A DNA stretch of 64,000 bases from the NCBI RefSeq assembly GCF_921293875.1, contig NZ_CAKLDI010000001.1:1270475-1334474 (forward strand). The letters are read 5' to 3'. Each line of letters opens with the position of its first letter. Within the stretch, counting starts at the first letter, position 1. A program made the translations under genes and the position numbers. This DNA comes from Vibrio stylophorae (lineage in GTDB: Bacteria; Pseudomonadota; Gammaproteobacteria; Enterobacterales; Vibrionaceae). The notes beneath the pieces were generated by a model. The model did not search any database. It saw nothing but the letters and a program-made list of their open reading frames with translations, and was not told the DNA's origin. Below are positions 7,479 to 14,860 of the stretch, in pieces.

Positions 7479-8420
7479 TTAAAACAGCACGGGGTAGAGC
7501 CAGCCGGCGAGCATGGCCATGGCAAGGATCACGGTGACAAAGGCGACAATCAGCTGAGTTTTAAATAGAGATTTTAGCAAAATCACTTCAGTGAGGCTGG
7601 CGCCTGCGCTGCCGATAATCAATGCCATCACGGTACCAAGTCCCATGCCTTTGCTGACCAAGGCAGCGCTTAGTGGAATCACTGCTTCGGCGCGAATATA
7701 AAGTGGAATACCGATAATGGCAGCAACCGGTATGGCAAATGGGTTGTTGTCGCTAGCGACCGATGCGATCCACTCTGTAGGTAAAAAGCCATAGATCAGC
7801 GCGCCAATACTAATGCCCAAAAGAAGGTAGGGGGCGACTTTAACAAAATCTTGCCAAGTGCTTTGCCATAAGCTGCGCCATACCGATACGGGCGCAGCTT
7901 TTGTGCTGCCATCTTTAGAACTACCACAAGTGCTCGCGCAGCAGCTTTGTACTGGTGCATAGACTTCTGGTTTAACAAAACGCTCAAAGCCCAATTTTTC
8001 CAAAATAAAGCCAGCGGCAATGGATACACCCATGGCAATCACGAAGTAAAATACCGTGACTTTTAAGCCAAGTGTGGCAGCAAAGAGCGCAATAATGATG
8101 GGGTTGAGCAAGGGGCTGGCAAAGAGGAACACCAAAACACTCCCCATGCTTGCACGGGCGCGCAGCAACCCTTTTAAAAATGGAATGGTAGAGCAAGAGC
8201 AAAAAGGCGTGATTGCGCCAAGTAATGCGGCAATGAAATAGCCGCGACCATTGCGACTGCTGAGGATAGCCTCAATCTTCTTGGGTGGAATTTTGCGTTG
8301 TAGCGCTGCAACCGCAAAGCTAATCAGTAAAAAGAGGGCGCTGAGCTCAATAGCTAAGAACGCGAAAAGCTTGAGGGTATCGACGATGGCGTCGTGATGG
8401 GTTTGAATCAAATCGAACAT
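7479..8420 (-). CDS. ArsP/YraQ-type permease (metalloid or metal efflux candidate)
   Basis: A 313-residue polytopic inner-membrane permease of the family of ArsP (methylarsenite efflux). The Cys motif TPFCSCSTIPF sits at residues 71-81 (C74, C76), and a Cys-rich loop 'SCCASTC' (C160, C161, C165) is followed by a second membrane half. Both are hallmarks of ArsP-like permeases, where thiols bind trivalent arsenicals. The frame continues far upstream without homology; the ATG at 8420 starts just before the first membrane helix. It is divergent from an ArsR regulator with two palindromes between them, so it is probably induced by the ligand of that regulator. Substrate is inferred, not shown. Confidence 0.82.
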   Translation of the reverse strand: MFDLIQTHHDAIVDTLKLFAFLAIELSALFLLISFAVAALQRKIPPKKIEAILSSRNGRGYFIAALLGAITPFCSCSTIPFLKGLLRARASMGSVLVFLFASPLLNPIIIALFAATLGLKVTVFYFVIAMGVSIAAGFILEKLGFERFVKPEVYAPVQSCCASTCGSSKDGSTKAAPVSVWRSLWQSTWQDFVKVAPYLLLGISIGALIYGFLPTEWIASVASDNNPFAIPVAAIIGIPLYIRAEAVIPLSAALVSKGMGLGTVMALIIGSAGASLTEVILLKSLFKTQLIVAFVTVILAMAMLAGWLYPVLF

Positions 8421-8430
8421 TGCCAAATCT

Positions 8431-8458
8431 CTATATTTCTGGAATAATCGAAATATAG
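8431..8458. promoter_or_regulatory. ArsR operator candidate 1
   Basis: CTATATTTC-N10-GAAATATAG: a perfect 9-bp inverted repeat immediately upstream of the permease start, in the divergent permease/arsR promoter region. Confidence 0.65.
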
Positions 8459-8481
8459 AGATTATCATTGCAGCGGTCAAG

Positions 8482-8505
8482 ATATTTCGATATAAACCGA
8501 AATAT
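8482..8505. promoter_or_regulatory. ArsR operator candidate 2
   Basis: ATATTTC-N10-GAAATAT: same core and same 10-nt spacing as operator candidate 1, placed 44-67 nt upstream of the chosen arsR start. Shared half-sites and spacing argue for one dimeric regulator binding both. Confidence 0.65.
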
Positions 8506-8548
8506 GGATAAAGTTGAAGCAAGACGTGAAGCAAAGAGAGGCAAAGCG

Positions 8549-8845
8549 ATGGAGCTAGAGTTTGTAACCAAAGCCCTAAAAGAGTTGGGCCATGAAACAC
8601 GGTTGCGATTGTATAAATGCATTGTGCGCGCGGGCCATCAGGGTATTGCGGTAGGGCAATTGCAAGAGTCGCTGGCGATCCCAGGCTCAACATTGTCGCA
8701 TCATATCGCCAGTTTAGTTGCGGCAGATTTGGTTCATCAGCGCCGCGAAGGGCGGACACTTTACTGTGTCGCGCAATACGACACGCTTACGGGTGTGATT
8801 GATTACTTGCAGCAAGAATGCTGCGCAGATGAGTGCGAAGATTAA
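8549..8845 (+). CDS. ArsR/SmtB-family transcriptional regulator
   Basis: A 98-residue winged-helix repressor. The recognition region is 'SLAIPGSTLSHHIASL' (about residues 41-56), followed by the wing 'QRREGRTLYCV'. Inducer sites of the classical ELCVCDL kind are absent; instead the C-terminus carries C91, C92 and C96 (ECCADECED), with C73 nearby, a plausible thiolate site for As(III) or another soft metal. Two upstream in-frame ATGs exist, but the one at 8549 has AGAGG 8 nt before it and gives the normal family length. It likely represses itself and the divergent permease through the paired palindromes. Confidence 0.87.
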   Translation: MELEFVTKALKELGHETRLRLYKCIVRAGHQGIAVGQLQESLAIPGSTLSHHIASLVAADLVHQRREGRTLYCVAQYDTLTGVIDYLQQECCADECED

Positions 8846-8933
8846 TTCATGCATATATGGGGCAAGGCGTCAGCGAATCTGTTTTGAGCGTCCAGTCAGT
8901 CAATCAATAAGCCAATAAGCCAGTGAGCTAGCC

Positions 8934-8957
8934 GAGCGCAATGTGGCGATTGCGCTC
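8934..8957. repeat. Perfect 9-bp inverted repeat, convergent intergenic
   Basis: GAGCGCAAT-N6-ATTGCGCTC in the 137-bp gap between the ends of arsR and the secreted-protein gene. There is no strong T-run on either side, so terminator function is uncertain. Confidence 0.6.
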
Positions 8958-8982
8958 AACAAAGATGATTTGCTAGTTCCTA

Positions 8983-9339
8983 TTATTCGGGGCAACGGAC
9001 ATAGGTAAATGGGGTATATCCCGGATGTTTAATGGTTAGTTGATCGCGTTTATCGCTTAGCATCCAGTTCGATTTTTCCTGCCATGTTTCACCTTCACCG
9101 CTATAAATCATGGTGATGGTTAGTCCAATGTTGGTGAGCTCAATGTTGGCGGGTTTGGCAATGCTTTCATAGTACTGCACTTGGGTTTGTTGCACCTGCA
9201 TTCGTGTTTCACTTTCAGCAAGCCTACACTGTTGCTCAGATTGATCCCAGATACCTTGATAGCTTTCTGGAAAAGTTGGGGTCGCTGCGAAAGCAGTTGC
9301 CCATGGGCTGAGACATAAAGCAAAAATCAGCGGACGCAT
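8983..9339 (-). CDS. Small secreted/periplasmic protein, 118 aa
   Basis: Unrecognised. The N-terminus MRPLIFALCLSPWATAFA is a Sec signal peptide, predicted to be cut after AFA. The mature ~100 residues have two Cys, one in 'SEQQCRLAE' and one in the terminal 'VRCPE', which could form a disulfide, and alternating beta-strand-like segments. Start chosen at 9339 because GGAG lies 6 nt upstream and the signal peptide begins there. Monocistronic. Confidence 0.65.
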   Translation of the reverse strand: MRPLIFALCLSPWATAFAATPTFPESYQGIWDQSEQQCRLAESETRMQVQQTQVQYYESIAKPANIELTNIGLTITMIYSGEGETWQEKSNWMLSDKRDQLTIKHPGYTPFTYVRCPE

Positions 9340-9498
9340 GAAATCTCCATATTTTAAAATCAATCGAAATACGCGATGTGGTTATGCGCATAAGTGATGG
9401 CTACAATAGCTTGAATTATCTTTAGATTCATTGCTTTGCGCATAAGCTGGATTGGGTATCACAGCTGTCGATGTAACGTGTTTCTATTTTTCTATCGC

Positions 9499-10293
9499 CT
9501 AATCAGAAAAGCTCAGTAGCAGCACAGGCTGCTCTGCGATAACCTGTTTAAACACGGGGACCAAGGCTGGCATATAAGTTTCACTGCTCGGATTAAGCTT
9601 GCTGTACATGGTGACACAGAGTTGGTAAAGCGCGTCTTGCTCTGTTGTCGAGAGATTGCGGGTTTTGATAAAACCAATAAACATGGCACCAATGGCAAAG
9701 AGGTGAAGACCAAACTGCGTTTTCAGCAGTTGCGCTAAGCGCGCATTTTGCTGCGGGCTGAGGTTGTCGGTCCAATAGCCATTGGGGAATGCAGCAAGGC
9801 TTAAATGATTTTCTTCCACAGGCACCACAAACAGATGCGCTTCTTCAATATCCATGATGCGGCTTGGATGCTGGTAAAAAGCCAAGTAATCCTGCTCATG
9901 GCTGCCATATTCGCCAAAAAAATCCCAGCGCTCCACATAGAGGCTTTCTACGGGCGTTGCTTGCACTAAGCGGGCGAGATTTTGTTTGATCATCATAAAC
10001 TGGAAGTGTTCTTCATCATCACCACAGTAGTCGCCTTGATCCATATCTTGTGCAAAGGCAGAGGTATCACAGTCCGTATTATCGTCTAAATTATTGGCGG
10101 AAATACTGTGCATTGAGGTGTAACAAGCCTGCGGGTAATCATCGAGCGAAAAGAGAATTTGCGCCTGTGGGTATCGCGCTTGTATCTGCCAGTATTGCTC
10201 ACAAAACTCAGGCCAAGATGCCGGAATATTGGAAACCTCAGCGCAGCAACAGCGCTCTGCTTGCCATGGGTTTAACCAATTGAATTCCATCAT
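9499..10293 (-). CDS. Uncharacterised protein, 264 aa
   Basis: No family recognised. Soluble and acidic; the N-terminal half is Cys- and Asp-rich (a 'RCCCAE' triplet near residue 15, a 'DNTDCDTSAF' stretch and 'GDYCGDDEEHF'). The C-terminal half contains 'LAQLLKTQFGLHLFAIGAMF', an amphipathic helical region. A GAGGAT ribosome site precedes two adjacent ATGs (10293, 10290). A short palindrome ATCAAC-A-GTTGAT (10305-10317) lies just upstream and could be an operator. Monocistronic. Confidence 0.65.
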   Translation of the reverse strand: MMEFNWLNPWQAERCCCAEVSNIPASWPEFCEQYWQIQARYPQAQILFSLDDYPQACYTSMHSISANNLDDNTDCDTSAFAQDMDQGDYCGDDEEHFQFMMIKQNLARLVQATPVESLYVERWDFFGEYGSHEQDYLAFYQHPSRIMDIEEAHLFVVPVEENHLSLAAFPNGYWTDNLSPQQNARLAQLLKTQFGLHLFAIGAMFIGFIKTRNLSTTEQDALYQLCVTMYSKLNPSSETYMPALVPVFKQVIAEQPVLLLSFSD

Positions 10294-10438
10294 GTTTTAT
10301 CCTCATCAACAGTTGATAGGACAATATGCGTTAAATGATTAAAAATCAATAAGTTAATTTGATTTTTGAATGGTGGTGAAGCGAGGGGGATTGGCTTTGT
10401 GCGTAGGTTATATCGTGCTTTGAGCGCTTGGAACGTGC

Positions 10439-10852
10439 TTAGTAATTCAATTTACCGCGCAGGTTTTTCTTTTCGCCCTGTTTCTTTTTATTGTCGAGGC
10501 GCTTTCTGTGCACGCTTTTAGGAATCTTAGTGGGCTTTCGTTTCTTCGGTGTGACCAATACACTTTCAATCAGCTCGCGGAGGCGGCTGAGCGCTTCCTC
10601 TTTGTTTTTCAGTTGGGTGCGATGACTTTGTGCCTTGATGATCACTACGCCATCTTGGGTAATACGGCTGTCAGAAAGGGCAAGCAAGCGCGCCTTATAA
10701 AGCACAGGTAAATTCGAAGCTTGAATATCAAAGCGTAAATGAATAGCGCTTGAGACTTTATTGACGTTTTGTCCACCATTGCCGCTGGCGCGAATGGCTG
10801 TGAGTTCAATTTCATCATCAGCAATTTGGATCGTTCTTGAAATGGCTAGCAT
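10439..10852 (-). CDS. arfB: Alternative ribosome-rescue factor / peptidyl-tRNA hydrolase ArfB (YaeJ)
   Basis: 137 residues, close to E. coli ArfB (140). The release-factor catalytic loop 'SGNGGQNVNK' places GGQ at residues 26-28. After the globular domain comes a long, strongly basic C-terminal tail ('KKRKPTKIPKSVHRKRLDNK') that in ArfB inserts into the empty mRNA channel of stalled ribosomes. It hydrolyses peptidyl-tRNA on ribosomes stuck on truncated mRNAs, backing up tmRNA. AAGGAG sits 7 nt before the ATG. Confidence 0.93.
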   Translation of the reverse strand: MLAISRTIQIADDEIELTAIRASGNGGQNVNKVSSAIHLRFDIQASNLPVLYKARLLALSDSRITQDGVVIIKAQSHRTQLKNKEEALSRLRELIESVLVTPKKRKPTKIPKSVHRKRLDNKKKQGEKKNLRGKLNY

Positions 10853-11113
10853 GGCAGGCTCCTTGATTGGTGCGCGATTGTAACAGCAATTGATTGCAGT
10901 GCAAATAAATTACAAATATATTCAATGTCTTATCTCAATTTTTGCAGCTATTTTTTCGGTGTTTTTCGTTAGATTTTGACCATTTTTTGCGTTTTGACAA
11001 AGTTCAGCTTGTCACGCGGTGTTAGGGTCATGACAGCGTCATTTTGCACAATCAACAATGCGCTTTGTGCCTCAAATTTTGCACCTAGCGCGAAAAGATG
11101 GAAAGGATGAAGT

Positions 11114-12043
11114 ATGACCAAACGATATTTAGATTGCAGTGCATCGGAAATTGCCGAGCTTTCAGGTACTGATTTACTCAATTCCCTACGCATGAGCGAA
11201 GGGCGCATTATTGTCAGTGAGAGTATTGGTATGTTACAGCCGATGTTAGTCAGCGTGAGCAATGCCGAACTGGCTGCTAGCCAAGGCGCCGATCTACTTT
11301 TGCTCAATATGTTTGATTCACAAGCCCCTGTGATCAATGGTTTGCCCAATGATATTGAGCCTGAGCAGCTATTATCGATACTTGCAAGCTATACGGGTCG
11401 CGCGATTGGCGTCAATTTAGAAGCAGTGGATCCAAATTTTGCACGGACCCATGATGATTTTTGGCAAGTCTCACCTGGGCGTTTAGCCACTGGCGAAAAT
11501 GCGCAAAAACTCTATGAGATGGGCGCGCGTTTTATTACGGTTACCGGTAACCCAGGCAACGGTGTGAGCAATGAGGCGATTACCCATAGTTTGCGTTTAA
11601 TTCGCCAAACCATGGGCGATCGCATGGTGCTTATGGCTGGCAAGATGCATGCGGCTGGTATTTTGCGACAGGGCAGTGAGAAAATTATCACCAAAGCAGA
11701 TATTCGAGATTTTGTTGAAAGCGGTGTAGATGTAGTACTCATCCCTGCGCCCGGTACCATTCAGGGCATCTCGCAAAGCTATGCCGCTGAGCTCATCGAT
11801 TATGCCCATGAGCTAGGTGTCATGGTGATGACTGCCATTGGCACCTCGCAAGAAGGCGCAACGCCTGAAACCATTCGCCAAATTGCTTTAATGAGTAAAA
11901 TGGCTGGCGCTGATTTGCATCATATTGGTGATACTGGCGCTGCTATGGGGATCGCAACGCCTGAAAATATTCGCGAATATAGCATTGCCATTCGCGGCGT
12001 GCGCCATACCTATGCACGTATGGCGCGTTCAGTGAAACGTTAA
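11114..12043 (+). CDS. Conserved TIM-barrel-like protein, function unassigned
   Basis: 309 soluble residues with repeated beta-strand/Gly-loop units typical of a (beta/alpha)8 barrel: 'GADLLLLNMFDSQAP', 'RFITVTGNPGNG', 'RMVLMAGKMHAAG', 'VDVVLIPAPGTIQG', 'GVMVMTAIGTSQEGAT' and 'GADLHHIGDTGAAMG'. The order of strands resembles enzymes that bind phosphorylated ligands, such as phosphonomutase-like proteins, and I recall relatives in enteric and Vibrio genomes with unhelpful names, but no catalytic set is certain. AAGGA lies 7 nt before ATG, and a strong terminator follows at 12063. Monocistronic. Confidence 0.7.
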   Translation: MTKRYLDCSASEIAELSGTDLLNSLRMSEGRIIVSESIGMLQPMLVSVSNAELAASQGADLLLLNMFDSQAPVINGLPNDIEPEQLLSILASYTGRAIGVNLEAVDPNFARTHDDFWQVSPGRLATGENAQKLYEMGARFITVTGNPGNGVSNEAITHSLRLIRQTMGDRMVLMAGKMHAAGILRQGSEKIITKADIRDFVESGVDVVLIPAPGTIQGISQSYAAELIDYAHELGVMVMTAIGTSQEGATPETIRQIALMSKMAGADLHHIGDTGAAMGIATPENIREYSIAIRGVRHTYARMARSVKR

Positions 12044-12062
12044 GCTAAATATTGTGATAAGT

Positions 12063-12087
12063 AAAATGCCCACGCAGTGGGCATTTT
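12063..12087 (+). terminator. Terminator of the TIM-barrel-like gene
   Basis: AAAATGCCCAC-GCA-GTGGGCATTTT, perfect 11-bp stem, ~20 nt after the stop; it can also serve the convergent epimerase gene. Confidence 0.88.
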
Positions 12088-12111
12088 CTATATTGGAAAG
12101 CTGATGGGAGT

Positions 12112-13041
12112 TTACTTTGCCGAACTAATCATGACCAGTTCCCATTGAATGGTTTTCTCAATTCCATTTTCGAGTGAAACTATTTCTTTATATCCAAGTT
12201 CTTTTCTGATTTTAGATGAGTCAATGGTGAAGTGTTGGCTGAAATTCATACTGTTCATTTTATAGTTAACTAGCTTCACACTGCCATGCCAGTCTAATTT
12301 TTCAGCAATTAAATTGTGCCACTGAAGTTCACTTAACGATGTCCGTTCAGCTAAATTGTATACTTTTCTATGCTCTTTACTTTCCGTTGCTAACACAATG
12401 CCATAAGCAATATTCTCGACATAACCCTTAGAGAATTTCATGTTTGCTAAATCGCTTGGTATCTCTATAGATGCATCTTGGTTACGCATTGAAGAAACAA
12501 TGTTCGCAAAACGTCTATTATAATCAGCTGGACCATATACCATGCCTAATCGCAAAATGATCGGGTCTATAATATGGCTTGATAGCGCGGTTTCTTCTAC
12601 TAATACCTTGTCATAATCGTAAGCAAAGTCGCTATCTATCTTCCCTCTGTATGGAAATCGACTGCTGCGAATTTCAGCATTTTCATCTAGCGGTGTTTGG
12701 ATGATGTTTTCTATTAATCCATTACATAAGATGTCATAAGCTTTATAGACATCACAGCTTGATATAATGATGACTTTGATTTTCTGATTATTTAATGCTG
12801 ATTCTAAAGATTTTATGTTTTCCTTGCAGAGCGCTCTCATGTGAATGATAACATCAGGCATAGTTTCATTTATGGCTCGGGAAAGATCTGCCTTGTCATT
12901 ATAGTCACCATGTATCTCGTTATATGAAATATTAGACTTGTTGGGTCTATGAAACACGGTGACATCATGCCCTCTATTTACTAGCTGTTTAGATACTTCA
13001 GCGCCAATGAATCCAGTTCCAGCAAGGATTAATATTTTCAT
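12112..13041 (-). CDS. NAD-dependent epimerase/dehydratase (extended SDR)
   Basis: 309 residues. The N-terminal Rossmann motif GTGFIG (in 'ILAGTGFIGAEV', residues ~5-16) binds NAD(P); an SSCDVY strand precedes the catalytic 'YDYDK', an acceptable YxxxK. The C-terminal part resembles nucleotide-sugar epimerases. The ATG at 13041 is preferred: it has a GAG ribosome site and starts right before the first beta strand, whereas the ATG at 13053 has none. Codon use is clearly more AT-rich than the genes on both sides, and the flanks are AT-rich too, which suggests horizontal acquisition. No other sugar-pathway gene is adjacent, so the substrate is unknown. Confidence 0.82.
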   Translation of the reverse strand: MKILILAGTGFIGAEVSKQLVNRGHDVTVFHRPNKSNISYNEIHGDYNDKADLSRAINETMPDVIIHMRALCKENIKSLESALNNQKIKVIIISSCDVYKAYDILCNGLIENIIQTPLDENAEIRSSRFPYRGKIDSDFAYDYDKVLVEETALSSHIIDPIILRLGMVYGPADYNRRFANIVSSMRNQDASIEIPSDLANMKFSKGYVENIAYGIVLATESKEHRKVYNLAERTSLSELQWHNLIAEKLDWHGSVKLVNYKMNSMNFSQHFTIDSSKIRKELGYKEIVSLENGIEKTIQWELVMISSAK

Positions 13042-13409
13042 ATGCAATCTCATTATTGTGTGTTGCTGTTTTTTTAATCTTCATGTTAAATTTTAAGATG
13101 AATATATTGCAGTATTTAACTCGGCACATTAGACATTTTATGTTGGTCGTGAGTTATATGGCTCATCAATACATCATCTAATCTAGCGTGAAAGCCGAAT
13201 GAAATCTTCAACTATGTACTCACTAAATCCGCATATTGGATTGAAACTATTCTGATTGTTGCGCTTATCTTTATTTTTGAACCGCATCATGTTCAGCGGC
13301 GTGTATTTTTATGAATTTTTATCGTAATTTACGAGGTCTTGCGCCATGTTCATTATCAAATTTCGGGCGATAATGAAGGTGAGTAAAACTAGAAATGGGG
13401 CATTTGGCC
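13042..13409. other. 368-bp intergenic region
   Basis: AT-rich, between divergent genes; presumably holds promoters for the epimerase-like gene and the HAD gene. I see no palindrome, RNA gene or credible small ORF. Confidence 0.5.
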
Positions 13410-14015
13410 ATGATTGAGCATGTGATCTTTGATGTAGGTAATGTGTTGGTGCGCTGGCATCCACAGCGAATTATTGAGCTGAGTTTTCCGCAGGAAGCTG
13501 ATACTTTGGCATTGGCGAAAGCGGTTTTTGGTGACCCGATTTGGGCAAGTCTTAATGAGGGTAAATTGAGTTGGCTGCAGGCGCAGCAGGCTTATGCTCA
13601 AAAATTTGCTTGGCATGACGAGCAGATCAAAACACTGTTTTATCAGATCACTGCAACGCAGCAATTGCTGGTGGGCACAGTTGATTTAATGCGCCGGTTA
13701 AAGGCGGCTGGCTATGGCATTTATGGTTTAACCGACAATGTGGAAGAGATAGTCCATTACCTTCAATTACGTGATGATTTTTGGGCGATGTTTGATGGCG
13801 TGGTGACCTCTTATCAAGAAGGGGTGCTTAAACCTTCGCCACAAATCTATCAAGCACTGCAAACGCGCTATGGATTGAACCTATCGCACAGTGTGTTTAT
13901 TGATGATATGCCTGCCAATGTTGAAGGGGCAAAAGCGCAGGGCATGCATGGGATTGTTTTTGTGGATTGCGGCCAGTGTGAGGCAGCGCTGCGAGATTTA
14001 GGGCTGCGATTTTAA
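13410..14015 (+). CDS. HAD-superfamily phosphatase, YihX-like
   Basis: 201 residues. Motif I is 'VIFDVGNVLVRW': the nucleophile Asp is present and the usual acid/base Asp two residues later is Gly, as in the YihX sugar-phosphatase clade. Motif II is 'LTDN', motif III Lys is in 'LKPSPQIY' and motif IV is 'VFIDDMPANVEGA'. The helical cap between motifs I and II fits YihX, which removes phosphate from alpha-D-glucose-1-phosphate. An in-frame ATG at 13395 adds five residues; the start at 13410 aligns better with the family but neither has a strong ribosome site. Confidence 0.83.
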   Translation: MIEHVIFDVGNVLVRWHPQRIIELSFPQEADTLALAKAVFGDPIWASLNEGKLSWLQAQQAYAQKFAWHDEQIKTLFYQITATQQLLVGTVDLMRRLKAAGYGIYGLTDNVEEIVHYLQLRDDFWAMFDGVVTSYQEGVLKPSPQIYQALQTRYGLNLSHSVFIDDMPANVEGAKAQGMHGIVFVDCGQCEAALRDLGLRF

Positions 14016-14059
14016 CGGGTTCTCGTCGTGGCGTTTTGGCGGATATAATGGGCAGGCAT

Positions 14060-14082
14060 AAAAAAAGCCCTCCGAAGAGGGC
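14060..14082 (-). terminator. Terminator of the GcvR-like gene
   Basis: On the minus strand GCCCTC-TTCG-GAGGGC followed by TTTTTTT; UUCG tetraloop. Confidence 0.88.
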
Positions 14083-14106
14083 GCAGAGGTAAAATATACA
14101 GCTTTA

Positions 14107-14616
14107 TTATTGTTTTGGTTGAAGTTTTACAATCGTACCTTGGCTTAGTGCTTCGATATCATTGGCCATGTCTTGGGCGGTGATATCAGCTGGCATTTTG
14201 ACACTGACTTGCGCGGTAAACATGGTGCCGGCAATGGCACCAAGGCCAAAACGATGACAGTCCATATCAATCACTTCAATATTGCGCTCATCAAGAATAT
14301 GACTAATTTCTCGCACGATCCCCGGCCTGTCTTGCGCATCCACACGGAAACTGACTTCCGGTAAAGTTGCAAGCTCAGCTGACGCTAAATCGGTAAATTG
14401 CACCGTGAGTGTGGCTTGCTCGCTAAATGCGGCTTTCACGGTGTCGCAATTCTCTGAGGGAAGTTCGACTTTGATTACCGCCGCCACAGTGTCATCGACA
14501 TAATTGACTTTACTCACCAGCCATTTACCCCCCTGCTCGTGGGTGATGTGAGCTAGTTCTTTAATTAAGTTGGGTGAGGCCTTACCAATAAAACTAACCA
14601 AAAAGACTGAGTTCAT
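14107..14616 (-). CDS. ACT-domain regulator, GcvR-like (glycine cleavage repressor family)
   Basis: 169 residues made of two ACT domains: about 3-75 ('VFLVSFIGKASPNLIKEL') and about 88-165 ('VSFRVDAQDRPGIVREIS'). This tandem layout is that of GcvR, which in E. coli represses the glycine cleavage operon by binding GcvA; ACT domains usually sense amino acids. The ATG at 14616 has AAGGAG 6 nt upstream and is chosen over a TTG two codons earlier. Monocistronic with a UUCG terminator. No gcv genes lie nearby, so the target is by family only. Confidence 0.8.
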   Translation of the reverse strand: MNSVFLVSFIGKASPNLIKELAHITHEQGGKWLVSKVNYVDDTVAAVIKVELPSENCDTVKAAFSEQATLTVQFTDLASAELATLPEVSFRVDAQDRPGIVREISHILDERNIEVIDMDCHRFGLGAIAGTMFTAQVSVKMPADITAQDMANDIEALSQGTIVKLQPKQ

Positions 14617-14794
14617 AAGCAACTCCTTAACTGCAACAGTTCAAATGTAGGCAATTCCCTCGCCGCGTAGAAAGTCACATATGGTTGTGTTTTCTTACTT
14701 TGAGTGTATGAAAAACAAGCGGAAAAAGTTTGGAGAAAGCTCAATTTAATGGCCGACTAAGGTGAATGAGTTCACAAAATCGTTCATTTTCAAA

Positions 14795-14823
14795 ACAAAA
14801 AAAGCGCTGAGTCTCAGCGCTTT
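14795..14823 (-). terminator. Terminator of the 1198-aa protein gene
   Basis: On the minus strand AAAGCGCTGAG-A-CTCAGCGC then TTTTTTTG: strong stem plus T-run ~40 nt after the stop. Confidence 0.88.
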
Positions 14824-14860
14824 GTTCAATGATGGGTCACCAAAGTGATTTGAGTCGCTT

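Noticed and set aside
8421-8759. Upstream 113-codon extension of the ArsP-like permease
   Set aside because: It would cover the operator palindromes and the arsR gene on the other strand, and has no similarity to the family.
13410-14015. Possible inactivation of the HAD phosphatase because motif I is DxG
   Set aside because: The YihX clade has the same DxGN motif and is active, so it is not a sign of decay.
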